A DNA stretch of 64,000 nt from Sneathiella sp. P13V-1 (GTDB taxonomy: Bacteria > Pseudomonadota > Alphaproteobacteria > Sneathiellales > Sneathiellaceae), in NCBI RefSeq assembly GCF_015143595.1, contig NZ_WYEU01000002.1, positions 186,001 through 250,000 on the forward strand. Direction: 5' to 3'. Each line of letters starts with the position of its first letter. The first letter of the stretch is position 1. The position numbers and the translations under genes were made by a program. Below, in pieces: positions 59,368 through 64,000 of this stretch. A model generated the notes under the pieces. The model searched no databases. It was not told where the DNA came from and saw nothing but the letters and a program-made list of their open reading frames with translations.

Positions 59368-60555
59368 ATGAGTGACGATCCTATTGTGATTGTAGGTATG
59401 GCCCGTACACCAATGGGCGGCTTTCAAGGCGATCTGGCCGATGTAAAAGCCCCGCAGTTAGGTGCCATTGCGATTGAAGGCGCTATGAAACGCGCCGGTC
59501 TTACAGGCGATGACATCGACGAAGTTGTCATGGGTTGTGTGCTTCCTGCGGGTCTTGGTCAGGCACCTGCGCGTCAGGCGTCCTTTGGTGCGGGTATCCC
59601 GGACACAGTTGGCTGTACAACAGTGAACAAGATGTGTGGCTCAGGTATGCGTGCGGCGATGTATGCCTATGATGCGATTAAAGCGGGCAGCAGCAATGTT
59701 ATGGTTGCCGGTGGCTTTGAAAGCATGACAAATGCCCCATACATCCTGCCAAAAATGCGTGGCGGTATGCGCCTCGGTCATGGGGAAGTGAAAGATCACA
59801 TGTTCCTGGATGGTCTAGAAGATGCCTATGAAGAAGGTCGTCTGATGGGCTCTTTCGCGGAAGAAATGGCAGGTCAGTACCAGTTCACCCGCGAAGCTCA
59901 GGACGCCTATGCGATTGAATCTCTGGCGCGTGCCAAGAAAGCAACGGAAGATGGGACATTTGACCCTGAAATCGTTCCTGTAACTGTCAAAACACGTAAA
60001 GGTGACGTAGTCATCGAACGTGACGAGCAGGCACTTAAAGGTAACCCAGAAAAAATCCCAACATTGAAACCAGCCTTTGCTAAAGACGGTACAGTAACAG
60101 CGGCAAATGCTTCTTCCATTTCTGATGGCGGTGCTGCGCTTGTTATGATGCGTCAGTCTGAAGCAGAAAAGCGTGGTCTGAAACCAATCGCTGTTTTCCA
60201 CGCGCATTCAACAAATGCCCGCAAACCATCTGAATTTACAATTGCCCCAATCGGCGCAATTTCCAAAGTGATGGATAAAGTCGGTTGGACAAAAGACGAC
60301 GTTGATCTTTTCGAGATTAACGAAGCCTTTGCGGTTGTTGCTATGGCAGCGATGAAAGATTTGGGTCTGGACCACGATAAAGTAAACGTTCACGGCGGTG
60401 CCTGCGCTTTGGGTCACCCGGTTGGTGCTTCCGGCGCGCGTATTGTGATCACGCTCCTGAATGCCCTGCAGAAATATGGCAAAAAACGCGGTGTTGCGGC
60501 TTTGTGTATTGGTGGTGGTGAAGCCACTGCCATGGCTGTAGAGCTGGTAGCCTAA
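59368..60555 (+). CDS. Acetyl-CoA C-acetyltransferase (thiolase)
   Basis: 395 residues from ATG 59368, after GGAGAAA; an upstream ATG at 59353 overlaps the SD. The acylated Cys90 is in VNKMCGSGM. His is in GGACALGHPVGASGARI and the second Cys in LCIGGGEATA. NEAFAVV is conserved. It is expected to cleave acetoacetyl-CoA made from HMG-CoA in leucine degradation. It could also serve 3-oxoadipyl-CoA, since no pcaF is seen in the pca island, but that is speculative. Confidence 0.92.
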   Translation: MSDDPIVIVGMARTPMGGFQGDLADVKAPQLGAIAIEGAMKRAGLTGDDIDEVVMGCVLPAGLGQAPARQASFGAGIPDTVGCTTVNKMCGSGMRAAMYAYDAIKAGSSNVMVAGGFESMTNAPYILPKMRGGMRLGHGEVKDHMFLDGLEDAYEEGRLMGSFAEEMAGQYQFTREAQDAYAIESLARAKKATEDGTFDPEIVPVTVKTRKGDVVIERDEQALKGNPEKIPTLKPAFAKDGTVTAANASSISDGGAALVMMRQSEAEKRGLKPIAVFHAHSTNARKPSEFTIAPIGAISKVMDKVGWTKDDVDLFEINEAFAVVAMAAMKDLGLDHDKVNVHGGACALGHPVGASGARIVITLLNALQKYGKKRGVAALCIGGGEATAMAVELVA

Positions 60556-60593
60556 ATTTATCAAGTAATCGCCAGACGGTGAGGAAGTAAGAC

Positions 60594-61727
60594 ATGATTT
60601 TGAGCGAAGAACAAACCATGATCCGCGATATGGCGCGGGGTTTTGCAACGAACCGTCTGGCGCCGAATACAGTCGCTTGGGAGCAGGCTGCGGCCGTTCC
60701 CAAGGACGTATTCGATGAAATGGGGGCGCTTGGCCTCATGGGGATGACAATCCCTGAAGAATATGGTGGAGCAGGGACAGATTATGTCTCTTACGCACTT
60801 GCCTTGATGGAAATCGCAGGCGGTGACGGCGCCATTTCAACAGTTATGAGCGTTAATAACTCCCCTTGCTGCGCAGCCATTATGAAAGATGGCACCGAAG
60901 CGCAGAAACAGAAATATCTAACACCCTTGGCAAAAGGCGAAATGATCGGTGCGTTCTGTCTGACAGAACCCCATGCCGGTTCAGACGCTTCAGCCCTTAA
61001 AACCAAGGCAGTTCGCGATGGCGATGATTTCATCATCAATGGCACAAAGCAGTTTATTACATCTGGCAAGATCGGCGGTGTCGCCCTAGTGTTTGCCGTG
61101 ACGGATCCAGCCGCTGGCAAAAAAGGCATCAGTTGCTTTATCGTTCCAACGGATAGCGATGGGTATCGTGTTGCGTCTATAGAGCAGAAATTGGGCCAGA
61201 AGGCATCTGATACCTGTCAGATTGCACTGGAAGATGTGCGGGTGCCTGCAGGAAATATGCTGGGCGCTGAAGGGGCGGGCTACCGCATTGCCCTTGCTAA
61301 CCTTGAAACAGGGCGCATTGGTATTGGGGCGCAAAGTGTCGGTATGGCAGCTGCAGCCTTGAAGCATGCCATTGAATATTCAAAAGAACGCGTCTCTTTT
61401 GATCAGCCGATTATTCAGCATCAGGCAGTTGGCTTCCGCTTGGCTGACATGGCAACCAAAGTCGAAGTTGCCCGCCAAATGGTCATTCATGCGGCCAGCC
61501 TGAAAGATGCAGGCCTTCCCTGTTTGACCGAAGCCAGTATGGCAAAACTTTTCGCCTCAGAGATGGCCGAAGAAGTTTGCTCGGGTGCTATTCAGACATT
61601 GGGTGGTAACGGCTTTATTGCTGATTACCCAGTTGAAAAAATCTATCGCGATGTTCGTGTCTGCCAGATTTACGAAGGTACTTCTGATATTCAGAAGATG
61701 GTCATTGCACGGAACTTGGCGGCGTAA
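60594..61727 (+). CDS. Acyl-CoA dehydrogenase, short/branched-chain type
   Basis: 377 residues. FAD enzyme with FCLTEPHAGSDA, QFITSGKIGGVALVFAVTD and C-terminal IYEGTSDIQKMVIARNL, where the Glu of YEGT is the catalytic base, unlike ivd upstream. Likely substrates are 2-methylbutyryl-, isobutyryl- or short linear acyl-CoA. Exact specificity not readable. Cotranscribed with the thiolase (38 nt). Confidence 0.92.
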   Translation: MILSEEQTMIRDMARGFATNRLAPNTVAWEQAAAVPKDVFDEMGALGLMGMTIPEEYGGAGTDYVSYALALMEIAGGDGAISTVMSVNNSPCCAAIMKDGTEAQKQKYLTPLAKGEMIGAFCLTEPHAGSDASALKTKAVRDGDDFIINGTKQFITSGKIGGVALVFAVTDPAAGKKGISCFIVPTDSDGYRVASIEQKLGQKASDTCQIALEDVRVPAGNMLGAEGAGYRIALANLETGRIGIGAQSVGMAAAALKHAIEYSKERVSFDQPIIQHQAVGFRLADMATKVEVARQMVIHAASLKDAGLPCLTEASMAKLFASEMAEEVCSGAIQTLGGNGFIADYPVEKIYRDVRVCQIYEGTSDIQKMVIARNLAA

Positions 61728-61733
61728 GGAAAG

Positions 61734-62342
61734 ATGATGGGCGCGCCAATTGACTTCTATTTTGATTTTTCATCCCCTTACGCGTATCTCGCAAGCCGGA
61801 TGATTGGGCCTGTCGCTGAAAAGCATGGGCGTGACGTCAATTGGCACTCTTTCATGTTGGGGGCGGCGTTCAAGGGTGAAAATACAGGGCCCTTGACAGT
61901 ATATCCGCGTAAAGGGGCTTATTCAGTTCATGATTTTTATCGGACCGCCCGGAAATATGACATTCCGTTTCAGATGCCAGAGGACTTCCCCAAAATAACC
62001 TTGGGGGCATCACGTGTATTCTATTGGCTATCCAATGAAAATAAGGAACTGGCCCACAAATTTGCTGTAGCTGTTTTTGAAGCATATTTCGTCAATGGCC
62101 GGGATATCTCGGAGAGGCAAGTTGTTCTTCAAATAGCGGAAGAATGTGGGTTATTTGCCAAAGAAATTGGTGACGTCATGGACGATCCAGAGGTGAAAGA
62201 AGCCTATAAGGCTTCAGTGGAAGAGATCGTCAATACCAAGGATATTTTTGGCGCGCCTTTCTTTATCGTCGACGGGGAGCCGTTTTGGGGCGCAGATCGT
62301 GTCGTTCAAGTGGATGAGTGGTTGGCAACAGGAGGCTGGTAG
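61734..62342 (+). CDS. GST-kappa / 2-hydroxychromene-2-carboxylate isomerase family protein
   Basis: 202 residues (a second ATG at 61737 is equally possible). Thioredoxin-like DsbA-type fold without a CxxC. FDFSSPYAYLASRM has the Ser that activates glutathione. ASRVFYWLSNENKELAH and the cis-Pro loop GAPFFIVDGEPFWGADR are conserved. Homologues isomerise naphthalene-pathway intermediates or act as kappa GSTs. The role in this acyl-CoA cluster is unknown. 6 nt after the acyl-CoA dehydrogenase. Confidence 0.87.
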   Translation: MMGAPIDFYFDFSSPYAYLASRMIGPVAEKHGRDVNWHSFMLGAAFKGENTGPLTVYPRKGAYSVHDFYRTARKYDIPFQMPEDFPKITLGASRVFYWLSNENKELAHKFAVAVFEAYFVNGRDISERQVVLQIAEECGLFAKEIGDVMDDPEVKEAYKASVEEIVNTKDIFGAPFFIVDGEPFWGADRVVQVDEWLATGGW

Positions 62343-62371
62343 GCTTTCGGTTAAGGTTTGCCAAGTAATAG

Positions 62372-62401
62372 GAAAATCGGCCCCACCCAAGCAGGGCCGA
62401 T
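62372..62401 (-). terminator. Hairpin terminator for the minus-strand SDR gene
   Basis: ATCGGCCC (62376-62383) pairs with GGGCCGAT (62394-62401), 10-nt loop. Read on the minus strand it is followed by TTTTCC, which fits a moderate terminator for the gene ending at 62418. Plus-strand transcripts get only an A-rich tail. Confidence 0.6.
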
Positions 62402-62417
62402 ATAAAAAAGCGGACTT

Positions 62418-63200
62418 CTAGTAGAGGAAATATCCGCCATCAACGAGGAAAGTATCGCCTGTATGGTAACTGCTGGCACCAGACATAATGTAGACGGCAA
62501 TGCCGCCGAAGTCCTCAGGGTTGCCCCAGCGACCTGCCGGGATGCGTGGCAGAACGTTGTCAGAAAATCTGTCCCAGTTAAACAGCGGGTCCGTCATGGC
62601 GGTTTCAATCCAGCCAGGCAGGATAGCGTTCGCGGTGATACCAAGCGGTGCGAACTCAACAGCCATGGCTTTCAGCATGGAGATAAGTCCACCTTTGGTC
62701 GCGGCGTAATGCTCATTACGGGCAGCACCAGAGATCGCAGCAAGGCTGGCCGTTCCCACAAGACGCCCGCCCGGATCACCGGCTTTAGCGCGTTCCGCCA
62801 TATGTTTAGCAGCTTCTTGCAGCGTGTAAAAGGCGCCATCCATGTTGATGCCCATGACGCGCTTCCACTCGTCATCTTGCATATCAAGGAAAGATTGTCC
62901 TCGTCCGCTTACACCGGCATTGGCGAAACATCCGTCAACGCGGCCGTATTGAGACAGAGTTTCAGCAAAGCAATCCTGAACTTCTTTTTGATCGGCGACA
63001 TTACAGACGAGGGACGAAACTTTCGTTCCAAACTCTTTCAATTCTTCAATCGCATCGGCGTTTTTCTTCTCGTTTGTTCCCCAGATGCAAACGTCACCTC
63101 CCGCGGCGGCAATGGCTTTAGCCATTCCAAGTCCGATACCACCGTTACCACCGGTGATCAGAGCGACTTTTCCGGAGAGATCAAATGCGTTGTAGGCCAT
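62418..63200 (-). CDS. Short-chain dehydrogenase/reductase
   Basis: NAD(P)-dependent oxidoreductase, substrate unknown. 260 residues. TGGNGGIGLG cofactor loop (16-25), NAGVSG, catalytic Ser in GTASLAAISG and YAATK (Tyr, Lys). ILPGWIETAM and the C-terminal GDTFLVDGGYF are typical of the FabG-like classical SDRs. Minus strand, so it breaks the plus-strand acyl-CoA cluster between the kappa-GST-like gene and mccB. Confidence 0.92.
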   Translation of the reverse strand: MAYNAFDLSGKVALITGGNGGIGLGMAKAIAAAGGDVCIWGTNEKKNADAIEELKEFGTKVSSLVCNVADQKEVQDCFAETLSQYGRVDGCFANAGVSGRGQSFLDMQDDEWKRVMGINMDGAFYTLQEAAKHMAERAKAGDPGGRLVGTASLAAISGAARNEHYAATKGGLISMLKAMAVEFAPLGITANAILPGWIETAMTDPLFNWDRFSDNVLPRIPAGRWGNPEDFGGIAVYIMSGASSYHTGDTFLVDGGYFLY

Positions 63201-63347
63201 TTATGGCTCCCTTACTTTTTTATGGTTATCGATCAAGGCGTATCACAAAGCCTGTCGGAGGCCAAGAATTTGATAGCTAGCGCCCTTAGAGAGTGTGCTG
63301 ACTATTTCGGTGTTTTCTTCATTTCTGCAAAAAGGAATTTTGCGTAA

Positions 63348-64000
63348 ATGTCTGTTTTAAAAAGCAATCTAAATACGAGGAGCGATGACTTCAAAGCCAA
63401 TGCTGCACATATGCAGTCGCTGGTGGATGATCTTCGCGAAAAAGTCTCTGACGCCAAACTTGGGGGTGGTGAGAAGGCCCGTGACAAACATTTGTCTCGC
63501 GGAAAACTGTTGCCGCGTGAACGTGTGCGCAAACTCCTTGATCCGGGATCCCCGTTTCTGGAGCTTAGCCAGCTTGCTGCCTATGACATGTATGGCGGGG
63601 ATATCAATTCGGCCGGTATCATTACGGGGATTGGTCGCATTCAGGGCCGCGAATGTGTTGTTGTTTGTAACGATGCGACAGTTAAGGGTGGTACTTACTA
63701 TCCAATGACAGTGAAGAAACACCTTCGCGCGCAGGAAGTTGCAGAACAAAATAATCTGCCTTGTGTGTATCTGGTGGATAGTGGCGGGGCCAACCTTCCA
63801 AACCAACAGGATGTGTTCCCGGACCGTGAACATTTTGGCCGTATTTTCTTCAATCAGGCGAACATGTCCGCGAAGGGCATTCCTCAGGTTGCTGTTGTTA
63901 TGGGTTCCTGTACTGCGGGTGGAGCATATGTGCCGGCCATGTCAGACGAAAGCGTCATCGTTCGGAACCAAGGTACGATCTTTCTGGGCGGACCGCCTTT
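63348..64000 (+). CDS. mccB: Methylcrotonyl-CoA carboxylase beta subunit, N-terminal part (3' end outside window)
   Basis: Carboxyltransferase subunit for 3-methylcrotonyl-CoA in leucine breakdown (liuB). 217 codons are present from ATG 63348, with AAGGAA about 11 nt upstream; the family has about 535. Translated by eye: [16 protein letters not shown], then [53 protein letters not shown] and [19 protein letters not shown]. These fit MccB and differ from the pccB at 31156. It continues the pathway from ivd. Confidence 0.93.
   Translation, partial: MSVLKSNLNTRSDDFKANAAHMQSLVDDLREKVSDAKLGGGEKARDKHLSRGKLLPRERVRKLLDPGSPFLELSQLAAYDMYGGDINSAGIITGIGRIQGRECVVVCNDATVKGGTYYPMTVKKHLRAQEVAEQNNLPCVYLVDSGGANLPNQQDVFPDREHFGRIFFNQANMSAKGIPQVAVVMGSCTAGGAYVPAMSDESVIVRNQGTIFLGGPP

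Noticed and set aside
62463-63347. 294-codon plus-strand frame opposite the SDR gene, ending right before mccB
   Set aside because: The minus-strand SDR has all family motifs. The plus-strand translation has none; it is a shadow frame, although its TAA happens to abut the mccB ATG.

Overview
The window is a 64 kb piece of an alphaproteobacterial chromosome, probably from a marine or soil heterotroph. GC content looks close to half. The class call rests on several observations. The ribosomal super-operon has adk between secY and rpsM, with no rpmJ or infA there. An ATP12-family F1-ATPase chaperone is present. A pcaQ-type LysR gene is divergent from pcaDCHG. Isovaleryl-CoA dehydrogenase, methylcrotonyl-CoA carboxylase and propionyl-CoA carboxylase genes are typical of this class. 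I cannot name the genus with confidence.

Layout. (1) 1-21070: the 3' part of rpoC, then the str / S10 / spc / alpha ribosomal block (rpsL-rpsG-fusA-tuf-rpsJ ... secY-adk-rpsM-rpsK-rpoA-rplQ). It has a clear sigma70-type promoter before rpsL, another just after adk, intra-operon hairpins, and a strong terminator after rplQ. (2) 21081-25808: a CigR-like LPPGL-repeat exported protein, divergent from a degP-rarA-crcB-rluC run with overlapping stop/start codons. (3) 25837-27926: a leuA transcription unit whose leader encodes a short Leu-rich peptide with five CTA codons, a classic attenuation signature. (4) 27910-36012: EamA transporter, GST, HAD phosphatase, ATP12, propionyl-CoA carboxylase (pccB, pccA), acylphosphatase, lipB and an orphan FliN/SpoA-domain protein. 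(5) 36103-40193: tRNA-Leu(GAG), an AT-rich unknown lipoprotein, a soluble three-PAS histidine kinase, an Mpo1-like protein and an exported MsrA. (6) 40259-52338: an aromatic-acid catabolic island with pcaQ, pcaDCHGIJB, a TRAP transporter, an AraC-type pobR-like regulator, pobA, and a PAS_5 protein. (7) 52507-56246: maeB malic enzyme and mgtE. (8) 56247-64000: a LysR regulator divergent from two hotdog thioesterase-like genes, isovaleryl-CoA dehydrogenase, thiolase, a second acyl-CoA dehydrogenase and a GST-kappa/HCCA-isomerase-like protein. An SDR lies on the opposite strand, and the start of the methylcrotonyl-CoA carboxylase beta gene runs off the end.

How the genes work together. PobA makes protocatechuate from 4-hydroxybenzoate. 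PcaHG, PcaB, PcaC, PcaD and PcaIJ carry it to 3-oxoadipyl-CoA. A dedicated pcaF is not in the cluster. The TRAP system is a good candidate importer for this pathway. MaeB would make pyruvate and NADPH from the malate that the pathway produces through the TCA cycle. The final block is a leucine/isovalerate degradation cluster, and PccAB handles propionyl-CoA from Val, Ile and odd-chain acids. Leucine synthesis (leuA, attenuated) and leucine breakdown lie about 30 kb apart.

Most of the window is conserved housekeeping DNA, and I found no clearly new multi-gene system. The best second-look items are the possibly leaderless leuA leader peptide, the pca-TRAP-pob arrangement with an unusual convergent overlap and hairpin, the orphan SpoA protein, and the lipoprotein/PAS-kinase pair beside tRNA-Leu.
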